Positions 33,558 to 42,475 of a stretch of 64,000 nucleotides of DNA are shown in pieces. Position 1 is the first letter of the stretch. Each line of letters opens with the position of its first letter. The position numbers and the translations under genes are program-made. Under the pieces are notes generated by a model, which did not search any database, was not told the origin of the DNA, and saw only the letters and a program-made list of their open reading frames with translations. Origin of the DNA: Seohaeicola saemankumensis (GTDB lineage: Bacteria > Pseudomonadota > Alphaproteobacteria > Rhodobacterales > Rhodobacteraceae); NCBI RefSeq assembly GCF_042678485.1, contig NZ_JBHTKR010000003.1:186001-250000 (forward strand). Direction: 5' to 3'.

Positions 33558-35456
33558 TCAGCCGCGATACCCCGGCGCAAGCAGGCGCGAGATCCCGCGC
33601 GCCAGCGGCCTGAGTCGCGACCGCGCGGCGGGAAAGCGGCGGATGATCAGCCCGTACCCTGCCCTCAGCCGGCGGTGGATGCGCTGGGGCCATGTGTCGG
33701 CCAGGCGGTCAAGCTGCGCCAGCTGATCCAGCAGGTGATGAGAGGCCAGGCGCGCGGCGAACAGCTGCATCTTGTATTCCAGCCGGGCATAATTGCGCGC
33801 GGCCTGTTCGGGCGACATGACCTGAAGCACGCGGAAGCCGCCGGATTGCGCGACATAGCCGATCAGCCGCTCCTGCACATGGGCAAGACCGCCGTCCACG
33901 TGATCGGGTTCGGGGTTATACTCCTCCCACCGCCAGGGCCGTTCGAACATGGGGCGCAGGGCCGCGATCCGGAACCAGAACATCGTGCCGTAGGGCGCCA
34001 CGGGCGTATGATCGTCCAGCGGGACGGCAAGGCGCATGCTCGCACTGAGATCGGCCACCGCAGGGCGGTTGGAATACCAGGCATGGCCCAGCGTGCCGAA
34101 GCCCAGATGGATCACCGGCGGGATCACCAGGCCAAGATCGGCCTCGGCCTCGAACCGGTCCAGGATCTGGCGGATCGCGGCCGCCGATGGCAGCAGGCTG
34201 TCGAAAAGATGCGCCTTGAAGCCGCGTGCGACCTGCGGCGAGACCTGCGGCGTCCGCTTGGAATGCAGGCGCAGCCCGATCTGGTAATCGCCCGACAAGG
34301 CCACATCGCGAAAGGTGATGAACAGCGCCGACATGTCGCGCCCCCGGTTCTGTTCCACCACGCGCACCGTCCGTTCAGCGGTCGGCCAGCCGCGCGCGTC
34401 CAGAAAGGCGTCGATCGCCATTTTGTCACTGGCCAAAGCCGCGGTGATGAACAGATGCGCCGGCATGGGAAAGCGGGCGATCCGTTCCCAGAACTCGGGC
34501 ATCATCTGGGCGTAGAAGGCATGGATGAACACCGCGACGGGCCCAAAGCCCCATGTGGCCCGGTCGGACGGGTAATGCGGGCTGAGCACCTCGTATTGGT
34601 CGGCGATGGTGGTGAAGGCGCGCAGCGGCACCCGCGCGCAGGCAAAGGCGATGACGGCATGGTAAAGCGCGGGATTGAGGCCGCGCAACCGGTCAAGCGC
34701 TGCGCGAAGGTCGATGCCGTTGAGGTCGTGGAGCAGCGGATCCAGCGTCAGCACAGACACCGGCAGGCATGGCGCGCCCAGCGCCACCAGCCTGTCCACC
34801 TCGAAATGGCGGGGATCGACCGTGTGCAGGCTGTCCTCGGGCAGGGCATAGGCGATACGGCGACCCGATCTACCCAGCGCGCGGGCCAGCGGAACCAGCC
34901 CACGCTCGACCTCGTCCCAGCTGTCGGTGAAGGGCGGCAGGCGGTCCCAGAACCGGGCCATTTCGGGATCGTCCAGCAGGTCTGCCGACAGGATCGCCAT
35001 ATCAAGGCATGGCAGTCGCGCCGGCATATCGGGCCGGGTTTGAAGGCGGGGATCGTCAGCGGCCTTGTACCAGTAGGGCGCCAGAAGATCCGCATCCGTC
35101 TGCAATCTCCGCCAGCCGCCGGGCAGGATCGGGCCAAAGACGTGATACCCCGTCAGGATCACGGGGCCGCGCGGGGCATCCGACGCCTCAAGCGCCCGCA
35201 ACCCGGCGCGATAGGCCGACAATATCGACCGGTCGCGGTCACAGCGGATCAGGCGCAGGCGCCCGCAGGGGTCCAGATCCCGCAGGGCGGATGCGGTCTG
35301 CGCCAGCGCTGCCCCGTCCGTCACGACCACAAGGTGCTGCACCATGGCCATGAGTTCGGTCAGCGCCAGCCGTACATGCGCCAGGCCTTCGGTCCGGTGG
35401 CGGATCACGTAGATCGCGGCCACGCAGCCCGTGGCAACCGGGGCGTCAGCGCGCAT
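33558..35456 (-). CDS. RgpF-like rhamnan synthesis protein
   Basis: This is a protein of about 632 residues whose C-terminal half matches the RgpF family found in rhamnose-polysaccharide synthesis: AVFIHAFYAQMMPEFWERI, VVEQNRGRDMSALFITF, YQIGLRLHSKRTPQV and APYGTMFWFRIAALRP. The N-terminal part has a glycosyltransferase-like VVVTDG segment. It probably adds or organises rhamnose residues of a cell-surface glycan. The start at 35456 overlaps the sulfotransferase end by 11 bases. It is the last gene of the polysaccharide operon, fed by dTDP-rhamnose from rmlABCD. Confidence 0.8.
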   Translation of the reverse strand: MRADAPVATGCVAAIYVIRHRTEGLAHVRLALTELMAMVQHLVVVTDGAALAQTASALRDLDPCGRLRLIRCDRDRSILSAYRAGLRALEASDAPRGPVILTGYHVFGPILPGGWRRLQTDADLLAPYWYKAADDPRLQTRPDMPARLPCLDMAILSADLLDDPEMARFWDRLPPFTDSWDEVERGLVPLARALGRSGRRIAYALPEDSLHTVDPRHFEVDRLVALGAPCLPVSVLTLDPLLHDLNGIDLRAALDRLRGLNPALYHAVIAFACARVPLRAFTTIADQYEVLSPHYPSDRATWGFGPVAVFIHAFYAQMMPEFWERIARFPMPAHLFITAALASDKMAIDAFLDARGWPTAERTVRVVEQNRGRDMSALFITFRDVALSGDYQIGLRLHSKRTPQVSPQVARGFKAHLFDSLLPSAAAIRQILDRFEAEADLGLVIPPVIHLGFGTLGHAWYSNRPAVADLSASMRLAVPLDDHTPVAPYGTMFWFRIAALRPMFERPWRWEEYNPEPDHVDGGLAHVQERLIGYVAQSGGFRVLQVMSPEQAARNYARLEYKMQLFAARLASHHLLDQLAQLDRLADTWPQRIHRRLRAGYGLIIRRFPAARSRLRPLARGISRLLAPGYRG

Positions 35457-36291
35457 AGCCCAGCGCCTGCATGCGGTCATGGTGGCGGTCCCAGAACCTG
35501 TCGATCTGTGCCGCGCTGAGATAGCTGCAATGGGTGCCGACCTTGCGTTTCCAGAAAAACCGCCCGTCCGTGCCGGTCAGCCGTTCCGATGTGGCGCGGA
35601 TGCGATCCAGCGCGCCGGGATCAAGGGGCAGGTCAAGAAAGGCGCTGATCCCCTGAACGGTGGAGTCGAAATCATCGCTCAGATCCTCGTAGCGCAAAAG
35701 GTGCACGGGCTGCCCCCGGGCCTGTAGCGTCCTGTAATTCTCGATGCTGTCAAACAGGCTGCCAAAGGGGTTGCCCGCGCGCGGATCGAAGGTGCCGTGG
35801 ATCAGAAACCGCTGAAAAAGGTGTTCCATCTGGTCCGCTGTCAGATCATCGACCCGGTCAAAGCCAAAGCCGAATACCTTCTGTGACAGGGCCGTCACGT
35901 TGCCGGACAGGTAATTGAGGTAGGAGGTGAAGACATCCAGCGGGTGGCGGTAGATGTAAAGGATGCGATCCGGCCGGATCACCTGCCCGTCTTCCACCAC
36001 GAAGGGTTCCATGTTGTGCGACTTGTAAAAGCACCATGTCCGGCCCGCAAAGCGCCAGGGCCTGTGGCCGATGCACTGCCCCATATGGGTGTCGATCACG
36101 TATTCGGCCATCTGCCCCCGATCAGCCGGATCGCCGACGATGCCGGCCACGATGGCGCGCAACCAGGTGTTTCCGGTTTTGGGAAAGGAATGCAGCCCAA
36201 CCAACATGTCACAGCCGGGGATACCCGCCGTGGGAGGGTCGTCCGGCGCGCTGGCCAGCCAGGCTGGCGCTGACAGGTTCCGAGACTGCAT
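35446..36291 (-). CDS. PAPS-dependent sulfotransferase
   Basis: This is a 281-residue sulfotransferase. The 5'-phosphosulfate loop HSFPKTGNTWLRAI is near residue 37, and the 3'-phosphate region IYRHPLDVFTSYLNY is near residue 112. A lipid or glycan acceptor is likely from the setting. The start at 36291 (MQSRNLS) is chosen because longer frames add low-complexity sequence and run into the epimerase gene. It sits between the epimerase and the RgpF-like gene, suggesting sulfation of the rhamnose-containing polysaccharide or its lipid carrier. Confidence 0.86.
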   Translation of the reverse strand: MQSRNLSAPAWLASAPDDPPTAGIPGCDMLVGLHSFPKTGNTWLRAIVAGIVGDPADRGQMAEYVIDTHMGQCIGHRPWRFAGRTWCFYKSHNMEPFVVEDGQVIRPDRILYIYRHPLDVFTSYLNYLSGNVTALSQKVFGFGFDRVDDLTADQMEHLFQRFLIHGTFDPRAGNPFGSLFDSIENYRTLQARGQPVHLLRYEDLSDDFDSTVQGISAFLDLPLDPGALDRIRATSERLTGTDGRFFWKRKVGTHCSYLSAAQIDRFWDRHHDRMQALGYAR

Positions 36292-36311
36292 CGCGATCCG
36301 CCTCCCGCCGG

Positions 36312-37418
36312 TCAGGCGCTGGCCATGGCGGCGGGGGGGCGCATCTGGCGGCCCGACCAATGCGCCAGCGCCAAGAGGCCAGCATCCAGCGGAATGCGGG
36401 GCGTCCAGCCCAACAGTGCGGCGGCGCGGCTGATGTCTGCCACCGCATGACGGATATCGCCGGGGCGAAAGGCGCCCGTCACCTGCAGCCTGTCGCGCGG
36501 CGCGCCCAGGCAACCCAGCAGGCGGCGCGCCACCTCCAGAAGGGTGATGCCCTGCCCCGATCCGATATCAAGTATCTCCTGCGGCATGGCCGGGGCTTCG
36601 ACCATCATCGCGAAGGCGCGCACCACGTCATCGACCATGACGAAATCGCGGGTAATCTGCCCATCCTCGTAGATGGACAGGGTCTGCCCCTCGTGGATCT
36701 GGCGGCAGAAGATGGACAGAACGCCGGTATAGGGATTGTCCAGCGACTGACCGGGGCCATAGACATTCTGCAACCGCAGAATGCCCACCTGCGTCGCGCT
36801 GCCCCAGAATGCCTGCCTGAGCAGATGTTCCTGCATCAGTTTGGTGGCCGCATAGATCGAGGCGGGCGCAACCGGGCAATCCGCATCTGTCGGCACCGGG
36901 ACAAGCGGTTGCCCGTCGCGCCCCTGTACCCGAAAATGCCCATGCGCCATATCGCCTGCCCGGCGCGGCATGGCGCGCGCGCGCATTCCGCTATCGTCGA
37001 TGAAGGCCCCTTCGCCATAGACCGCGCGTGTGCTGGCCAGCACCAGACGTTGCAGCCCCGGGGCATGGCGACGCACGGCTTCGGCCAGCAGGGCAGTGCC
37101 GATCACGTTGACCTGGGCGTAATGGGTGGGCTGCCTGAAGGACTGCCCGGTGCCGGTTTCGGCGGCAAGGTGCAGGATCACGTCAGGCCGGGTATCGGCC
37201 ACGGCGGCGGCGATGGCGGCCGGGTCGCGCAGATCGCCGGTGATCACCTCGACGCCGGCGCGCGCCAGGGCGATGCGCGTGCAGGCCGGGTCGGAATGCA
37301 CCTGGGCCAGGAAATTGTCGAAGACCCGCACGCGATGCCGCGTGGCCAGATCGACCGCAAGGCGCGATCCGATGAAACCCGCCCCGCCCGTTATCAGAAT
37401 CGTCTTTCCCGCAACCAT
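36312..37418 (-). CDS. NAD-dependent epimerase/dehydratase of the extended SDR type
   Basis: This is a 368-residue Rossmann-fold enzyme with the nucleotide-binding motif TGGAGFIGS at residues 10-18, the YxxxK catalytic pair in IYAATK and typical HLAAETGT and LRLQNVYGPGQ segments. It resembles nucleotide-sugar epimerases or 4,6-dehydratases; the sugar cannot be assigned. About 20 bases separate it from the downstream sulfotransferase, and 157 bases without a gene (37419-37575) separate it from rmlA. Confidence 0.87.
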   Translation of the reverse strand: MVAGKTILITGGAGFIGSRLAVDLATRHRVRVFDNFLAQVHSDPACTRIALARAGVEVITGDLRDPAAIAAAVADTRPDVILHLAAETGTGQSFRQPTHYAQVNVIGTALLAEAVRRHAPGLQRLVLASTRAVYGEGAFIDDSGMRARAMPRRAGDMAHGHFRVQGRDGQPLVPVPTDADCPVAPASIYAATKLMQEHLLRQAFWGSATQVGILRLQNVYGPGQSLDNPYTGVLSIFCRQIHEGQTLSIYEDGQITRDFVMVDDVVRAFAMMVEAPAMPQEILDIGSGQGITLLEVARRLLGCLGAPRDRLQVTGAFRPGDIRHAVADISRAAALLGWTPRIPLDAGLLALAHWSGRQMRPPAAMASA

Positions 37419-37575
37419 GGCAGTATCCCCGGCACAGATGAACGGCAGGGTCGTCAGTGCCAGGGCAGGTCAGGCGGCATGACTCGTCGCCGCAATGCGA
37501 CGGGCCATCCCGACAATCCTGGCATGACGACGCAAGCCCGAAGCCGCACCATGCCAGCCGTGCCTTAAGATCGGG

Positions 37576-38448
37576 TTAGTCCAGCAGTTGCTTGAGATAC
37601 TTGCCGTAATCGTTCTTGGCGAATTTCGCCGCCAGCGCCGCCAGCGCCTCGCGGGTGATCCAGCCATGATCGAAGGCGATTTCCTCGGGGCAGCCGGTTT
37701 GCATGCCCTGGCGTTTTTCCAGCGTACGCACGAAATTGCCCGCATCCAGAAGGCTGCCATGGGTGCCGGTGTCCAGCCATGCATAGCCCCGCCCCATGCG
37801 CTTGACCGACAGCGTGTCTTCGGCAAGGTACATCTCGAGCAGCGAGGTGATTTCAAGCTCGCCGCGCCGCGATGGCTTGACCTGCCGGGCCTTTTCAGGC
37901 GCGGTCCCATCCAGGAAATAAAGCCCGGTGACGGCGTAGTTCGAGGCAGGCTTCTCCGGCTTCTCGATGATTGAAATGACGCGGCCATCAACGTCGAAAT
38001 GCACCACGCCGTAGCGTTCGGGGTCGCTGACGCGGTAGCCGAAGACGGTGCCGCCGGTGTCATGGCCATCGGCCTCTTGCAGCAGTTCGGGCAGGCCGTG
38101 ACCGAAGAAGATGTTGTCGCCCAGCACCATCGCGGAGGGGGCACCCGCCAGGAAATCCTCGGCCAGGATATAGGCCTGGGCCAGGCCATCGGGCGAGGGC
38201 TGCGTGATATAGGTGAAGGACACGCCCCACTGGCCGCCATCGCCCAGCAGCCGCTTGAACTGGTCCTGATCCTCGGGCGTGGTGATGATCGCGATCTCGC
38301 GGATGCCGGCCAGCATCAGCACGCTGAGCGGATAGTAGATCATCGGCTTGTCGTAGATCGGCAGAAGCTGCTTCGACAGGCCCATGGTGATGGGATAAAG
38401 CCGCGTGCCAGACCCGCCTGCGAGGATAATGCCCTTGCGGTTCGTCAT
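37576..38448 (-). CDS. rmlA: Glucose-1-phosphate thymidylyltransferase
   Basis: This is the first enzyme of dTDP-rhamnose synthesis (glucose-1-phosphate plus dTTP to dTDP-glucose). At 290 residues it has the pyrophosphorylase signature LAGGSGTRLYPIT at the N-terminus, then KPMIYYPLSVLM and VLGDNIFFGHG. It immediately follows rmlD (2-base gap) in an order C-B-D-A on the minus strand. Synonym rfbA. Confidence 0.96.
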   Translation of the reverse strand: MTNRKGIILAGGSGTRLYPITMGLSKQLLPIYDKPMIYYPLSVLMLAGIREIAIITTPEDQDQFKRLLGDGGQWGVSFTYITQPSPDGLAQAYILAEDFLAGAPSAMVLGDNIFFGHGLPELLQEADGHDTGGTVFGYRVSDPERYGVVHFDVDGRVISIIEKPEKPASNYAVTGLYFLDGTAPEKARQVKPSRRGELEITSLLEMYLAEDTLSVKRMGRGYAWLDTGTHGSLLDAGNFVRTLEKRQGMQTGCPEEIAFDHGWITREALAALAAKFAKNDYGKYLKQLLD

Positions 38449-38449
38449 C

Positions 38450-39313
38450 TCAATTCTCCTTCAAGTCACTCATTACACTGGCCAGGCTGGTGCGCCAATC
38501 GGGCTGTTCAATACCGAAGTCACGCATCAATGCGGTGCAATCCATGCGGGAGTTACCGGGACGGCGTGCGGGCGTGGGATAGGCCGCGGTGGGAATGCCC
38601 TCGACCGCGCAGGTCAGACCGGCCTGTGCGAAGATCTCGCGCGCGAAATCGGCCCAGCTGACATCGGGGGCGCCGCTGAAATGATAGGTACCGGTCACGC
38701 CATGTCCGGCATGGAAGGCCCGCGCCATGGCCAGCAGGGCCGCCGCGATATCGGCGGCAGCCGTCGGGCCGCCGATCTGATCGGCGACGATGGTCAGTTT
38801 CTCGCGTTCGGCACCAAGGCGCAGCATGGTTTTGACGAAATTCGCGCCATGCGCCGAAAACACCCAGGAGGTACGCAGGATCGCATGGGCGCCGCCTGCC
38901 GCCCGCACGGCCTGTTCGCCCGCCAGCTTTGACCGGCCATAGGCCCCCAGCGGTCCGGTGGCGTCATTCGGCCGCCATGGCTGGGTGCCGCTGCCATCAA
39001 AGACATAATCGGTCGAGACATGCAGGAAGGGGATGCCTGCGGCCTTGCAGGCGGCGGCCATTGCACCCGGTGCCGTGCCGTTGATCGTGGTCGCCAGATC
39101 CTCTTCGGATTCCGCGCGGTCCACGGCCGTATAGGCGGCTGCGTTGATGACCACATCGGCGTCAGAGGCCGCGATGGCGGCGGCGCAGGCGGCGGGGTCC
39201 GCGAGGTCCGCCCGGTCGCGGCCCAGACAGGTCATGACGATGTCGGAAGTGGCTTGCCGCGCCAGTTCGGTGGCGACCTGACCGGTCTGCCCGAAAACCA
39301 GAATGTGCATCAT
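38450..39313 (-). CDS. rmlD: dTDP-4-dehydrorhamnose reductase
   Basis: This is the last step to dTDP-L-rhamnose. The enzyme is about 287 residues with the NAD(P) motif FGQTGQVATELA, the HVSTDYVFDG segment and YGRSKLAGE with the catalytic Tyr and Lys. The ATG at 39313 overlaps the rmlB stop (ATGA); the next codon, also ATG, is an alternative. The longer open frame upstream is spurious. Confidence 0.95.
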   Translation of the reverse strand: MMHILVFGQTGQVATELARQATSDIVMTCLGRDRADLADPAACAAAIAASDADVVINAAAYTAVDRAESEEDLATTINGTAPGAMAAACKAAGIPFLHVSTDYVFDGSGTQPWRPNDATGPLGAYGRSKLAGEQAVRAAGGAHAILRTSWVFSAHGANFVKTMLRLGAEREKLTIVADQIGGPTAAADIAAALLAMARAFHAGHGVTGTYHFSGAPDVSWADFAREIFAQAGLTCAVEGIPTAAYPTPARRPGNSRMDCTALMRDFGIEQPDWRTSLASVMSDLKEN

Positions 39314-40359
39314 GCCTTGGTCCCCAGACGCTGGCCGACGCCGTGGCGTTCCTGCAAAGGGCGCCACCATGCCTCGTTGTCGAGATACCATTGCACGGTG
39401 CGGCGCAGTCCTTCTTCGACGGTGACGGAAGGACGCCAGCCCAGTTCGGCGCGGATGCGCGACGGATCAATGGCATAGCGCGCGTCATGGCCGGGGCGGT
39501 CGGTGACGAAAGTGATCTGATCGGCGTAAGAGCCTGCCGCCTTGGGGCGCAGAGCGTCGAGGATGGCGCAGAGCGTGCGGACGAGTTCGAGGTTGGTGCG
39601 CTCGTTCTCGCCGCCGATGTTGTAGCTGCGGCCAAGCGCGCCCTTTTCCAGCACCAGCAGCAGCGCGTCGGCGTGATCCTCGACAAAGAGCCAGTCGCGG
39701 ATGTTGGAGCCATCGCCGTAGATCGGCAGCGGCTTGCCCGCCAACGCGTTGAGAATGATCACCGGCACCAGCTTTTCGGGGAAATGATAGGGGCCGTAAT
39801 TGTTCGAGCAATTGGTCAGCACCACCGGCAGGCCGTAGGTTTCATGCCATGCCCGCACCAGATGATCGCTGGCCGCCTTGGACGCCGAATAGGGCGAACG
39901 CGGATCATAGGGGGTGTCTTCGGTGAATTTCACCGCCGGATCGGCGGGAAGCGAGCCAAACACCTCGTCGGTCGAGATGTGATGGAAGCGGAACCCTGCG
40001 GGCTTTCCCTTCGTCGTCCAGTAGGCACGCGCGGCTTCCAGCATGTTGTAGGTGCCGGTGATATTCGTTTCGATGAAATCGCCGGGTCCGTCGATGGAGC
40101 GGTCCACATGGCTTTCCGCCGCCAGATGCATCACCGCATCGGGTTTGTGGGCGGCAAAGATCCGGTCGAGGGCGGCGCGGTCGCGAATGTCGGCCTGTTC
40201 AAAGGCATAGCGCGGATCGCCCGCCACCGATGCCACGTTATCAAGGCAGGCGGCATAGGTCAGCGCATCAAGATTGACCACCTCGTGCCCCCGCGCCACG
40301 GCCAGCCTGACCACTGCGGATCCGATGAAGCCCGCGCCCCCGGTTACAAGAAGTTTCAT
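39310..40359 (-). CDS. rmlB: dTDP-glucose 4,6-dehydratase
   Basis: This 349-residue extended SDR converts dTDP-glucose to dTDP-4-keto-6-deoxyglucose. Motifs are VTGGAGFIGSAVVR at the N-terminus, HLAAESHVDRSIDGP, the STDEVFGSL segment with the Thr-Asp-Glu catalytic residues, and YSASKAASDHL with the Tyr and Lys pair. It lies 3 bases downstream of rmlC and overlaps rmlD. Confidence 0.97.
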   Translation of the reverse strand: MKLLVTGGAGFIGSAVVRLAVARGHEVVNLDALTYAACLDNVASVAGDPRYAFEQADIRDRAALDRIFAAHKPDAVMHLAAESHVDRSIDGPGDFIETNITGTYNMLEAARAYWTTKGKPAGFRFHHISTDEVFGSLPADPAVKFTEDTPYDPRSPYSASKAASDHLVRAWHETYGLPVVLTNCSNNYGPYHFPEKLVPVIILNALAGKPLPIYGDGSNIRDWLFVEDHADALLLVLEKGALGRSYNIGGENERTNLELVRTLCAILDALRPKAAGSYADQITFVTDRPGHDARYAIDPSRIRAELGWRPSVTVEEGLRRTVQWYLDNEAWWRPLQERHGVGQRLGTKA

Positions 40360-40362
40360 GCC

Positions 40363-40929
40363 TCAGCCCTCGTAGACGAAAGGTGTTTCGAAATCGCGCA
40401 ACCAGAGTGCCTTGGCATCCTTGTCCGACAGCAGCGGGGTCACGCCCTCGGGCAGGCCCCAGTCGATCCCGATGTCGGGGTCGTCAAATCGCACCGCGCC
40501 GTCACATTCGGGGGCGTAGTAATCGGTGCATTTGTAAATGATCTCGGTATCCGGCTCGCGGGTGACGAAACCATGCAGGAAACCGGCCGGAATCAGAAGC
40601 TGGCGGCCGTTTTCGAATGACAGCTCCTCGCCGATCCAGCGGCCATAGGTGGGCGATCCGCGCCGGATATCGACGGCCACGTCGAACAGGCGGCCCTTGC
40701 CGCAACGCACCAGCTTGGCCTGGGCATGGGGTGGCGACTGGAAATGCAGCCCGCGCACCGTGCCGACCTGCGCTGAAAGCGAGTGGTTATCCTGCACGAA
40801 ATCAAGGCTGATCCCGTGACCTTCAAGCGTCTTGCGGTTCCAGCTTTCCGAGAAAAACCCCCGCGAATCGCCGAAACGGGCCGGGGTCAGAATCAGAACA
40901 CCGGGCAATTCTGTTTGTTCGACCTTCAC
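40363..40929 (-). CDS. rmlC: dTDP-4-dehydrorhamnose 3,5-epimerase
   Basis: This is a 188-residue cupin-fold epimerase beginning MKVEQTELPGVLILTP. The active-site stretch RGLHFQSPPHAQAKLVRC contains the catalytic His, and FLHGFVTREPDTEIIYKCTDYYAPECD follows. It is the first gene of the polysaccharide operon, with an upstream region of about 210 bases before mipZ. Confidence 0.96.
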   Translation of the reverse strand: MKVEQTELPGVLILTPARFGDSRGFFSESWNRKTLEGHGISLDFVQDNHSLSAQVGTVRGLHFQSPPHAQAKLVRCGKGRLFDVAVDIRRGSPTYGRWIGEELSFENGRQLLIPAGFLHGFVTREPDTEIIYKCTDYYAPECDGAVRFDDPDIGIDWGLPEGVTPLLSDKDAKALWLRDFETPFVYEG

Positions 40930-40961
40930 AATCGCACCCTTTGATTCACCATAATATCAAG

Positions 40962-40974
40962 GTTGCCTAGCAAC
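40962..40974. promoter_or_regulatory. Short inverted repeat upstream of rmlC
   Basis: GTTGC and GCAAC are separated by CTA, 33 bases upstream of the rmlC start. This could be a minor operator or a leader hairpin. No other gene is visible in 40930-41142. A TTGACC element at 41035 might belong to the mipZ promoter. Confidence 0.3.
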
Positions 40975-41142
40975 GTAATCATCGGTTGTCACGCAAATCG
41001 CGCCACATCACGATCCGTGCCGCGTTCTGGATGCTTGACCTTGCCCATGCTGACCATAAGAGGGCATACACCATAACACGGCGGCGATCGGGGAAGACCC
41101 CGGCTGCGGTCGCGTTGGTTGCAGGGAAGGCGAGGACAGGGT

Positions 41143-41952
41143 TTGGCGCATATCATCGTTGTTGGAAATGAAAAGGGCGGCGCGGGCAAATCCACCGTCT
41201 CGATGCATGTGGCGACTGCGTTGGCGCGGTTGGGCCATCGGGTCGGGGCGCTGGATCTGGATCTGCGGCAAAGGACCTTTGGCCGCTATTCCGAGAATCG
41301 GGCAGCCTTTCTGGCCAAATCCGGGCTGAGCCTGCCCGGCCCGGTCTATATCGATCTTCCCGAAGCCGATGCCAGCACATTGAAGGACGGCGAAAACCCT
41401 TACGATCAGCGTCTGTCCGCCGCCATCGCCACGCTTGACCCGGTCAGCGATTTCATCGTGATCGACTGCCCCGGATCGCATACACGCCTGAGCCAGGTGG
41501 CGCATAGCCTGGCCGATACGCTGATCACGCCGCTGAACGACAGTTTCATCGATTTCGACCTGCTGGCCCAGGTGGATGGCGACGGGCGCAAGATCCTGGG
41601 CCCTTCGGTCTATTCCGAAATGGTCTGGGGTGCGCGGCAGTTGCGCGCGCAGGCCGGCCTGAAACCCATCGACTGGGTCGTGGTGCGTAACCGCCTTGGC
41701 GCCCAGCAGATGGTCAACAAGGAAAAGATGGGCCGCGCGCTGGACAACCTGGCCAAGCGGATCGGCTTTCGCGTGGCGCCCGGCTTCAACGAGCGGGTCA
41801 TCTTCCGCGAGCTTTTCCCGCGCGGCCTGACCTTGCTTGATCTCAAGGATATCGGGGTGAAGCAGCTCAATATCTCGAACGTGGCGGCACGACAGGAGCT
41901 GCGCGACCTGATCAAGGCGCTGAACCTGCCGGGGGTCGAGCCGAAGTTCTGA
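41143..41952 (+). CDS. mipZ: Division-plane positioning ATPase MipZ
   Basis: This is a ParA-family ATPase that forms a gradient from ParB at the chromosome origin and blocks FtsZ assembly away from midcell in alphaproteobacteria. The deviant Walker A NEKGGAGKST follows the HIIVVG opening. Other features are LDLDLRQRTFGRY, IDCPGSHTRLSQVAHSLADTLITPLNDSFIDFDLL and the C-terminal NVAARQELRDL. The likely start is a TTG at 41143 (translated as MAHIIVVGNEKGG), with AGGACAGGG upstream. The earlier ATG at 41119 adds eight unconserved residues. Confidence 0.93.
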   Translation: MAHIIVVGNEKGGAGKSTVSMHVATALARLGHRVGALDLDLRQRTFGRYSENRAAFLAKSGLSLPGPVYIDLPEADASTLKDGENPYDQRLSAAIATLDPVSDFIVIDCPGSHTRLSQVAHSLADTLITPLNDSFIDFDLLAQVDGDGRKILGPSVYSEMVWGARQLRAQAGLKPIDWVVVRNRLGAQQMVNKEKMGRALDNLAKRIGFRVAPGFNERVIFRELFPRGLTLLDLKDIGVKQLNISNVAARQELRDLIKALNLPGVEPKF

Positions 41953-41967
41953 CCCTCTGCGTCAGTG

Positions 41968-42405
41968 TCAGCCCATGCGCGCCAGCTTGCGCAGGGCCGC
42001 GCGCAGGATGCGTTCTTCCTCGGGGGTCAGGGTATCGGCCAGGGCAGCGTCATAGCGATGCGCCACCCCGTGCAGATCGCGGTAAGCCATGCGCCCCTGC
42101 GCTGTCAGATCAAGATATTCCTGCCGCCGGTCGGCCTCGTCCGGGTCGCGGGTCAGAAAGCGCCGTTCCTCCAGGCGCTGCACGGCGCGGCTGATCTTGG
42201 TCTTGTGCATCTTGGACCGCGCCCCGATCTCTTTCGCGGTCAGGCGGCCGTAAAGACCCAGGTGGAACAGGACCCGCCATTCGGTACGCAACATTCCGTA
42301 GCGATCCCGGTAGACCTTCTGAAACGCCAGGCTGCTTTCCTCGGCCGCCTGGTTCAACAGGTAGGGTAGGAAATTCTGCAGATCGAACGCGTCTTTTTCT
42401 GACAT
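41968..42405 (-). CDS. MarR-family transcription regulator
   Basis: This is a 145-residue winged-helix regulator (LRTEWRVLFHLGLYGRLTAKEIGARSKMHKTKISRAVQRLEERRFL). MarR proteins often sense aromatic acids. It is divergent from hmgA across 70 bases, so it is the probable regulator of the homogentisate operon, responding to homogentisate or an upstream aromatic. This regulatory link is inferred from position. Confidence 0.9.
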   Translation of the reverse strand: MSEKDAFDLQNFLPYLLNQAAEESSLAFQKVYRDRYGMLRTEWRVLFHLGLYGRLTAKEIGARSKMHKTKISRAVQRLEERRFLTRDPDEADRRQEYLDLTAQGRMAYRDLHGVAHRYDAALADTLTPEEERILRAALRKLARMG

Positions 42406-42475
42406 GATGAAGACTCCTGATGTTGTTAGTTACAAAATCAACCGTTAACGACGCAACCATAAAGGAGGACGTCCC
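42406..42475. promoter_or_regulatory. Divergent promoter/operator region between marR and hmgA
   Basis: This 70-base region is AT-rich compared with its surroundings. It contains GTTAGTT and, about 12 bases later, CCGTTAAC, which form an imperfect inverted arrangement suited to a MarR dimer. AAAGGAGG lies just before hmgA. Confidence 0.5.
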
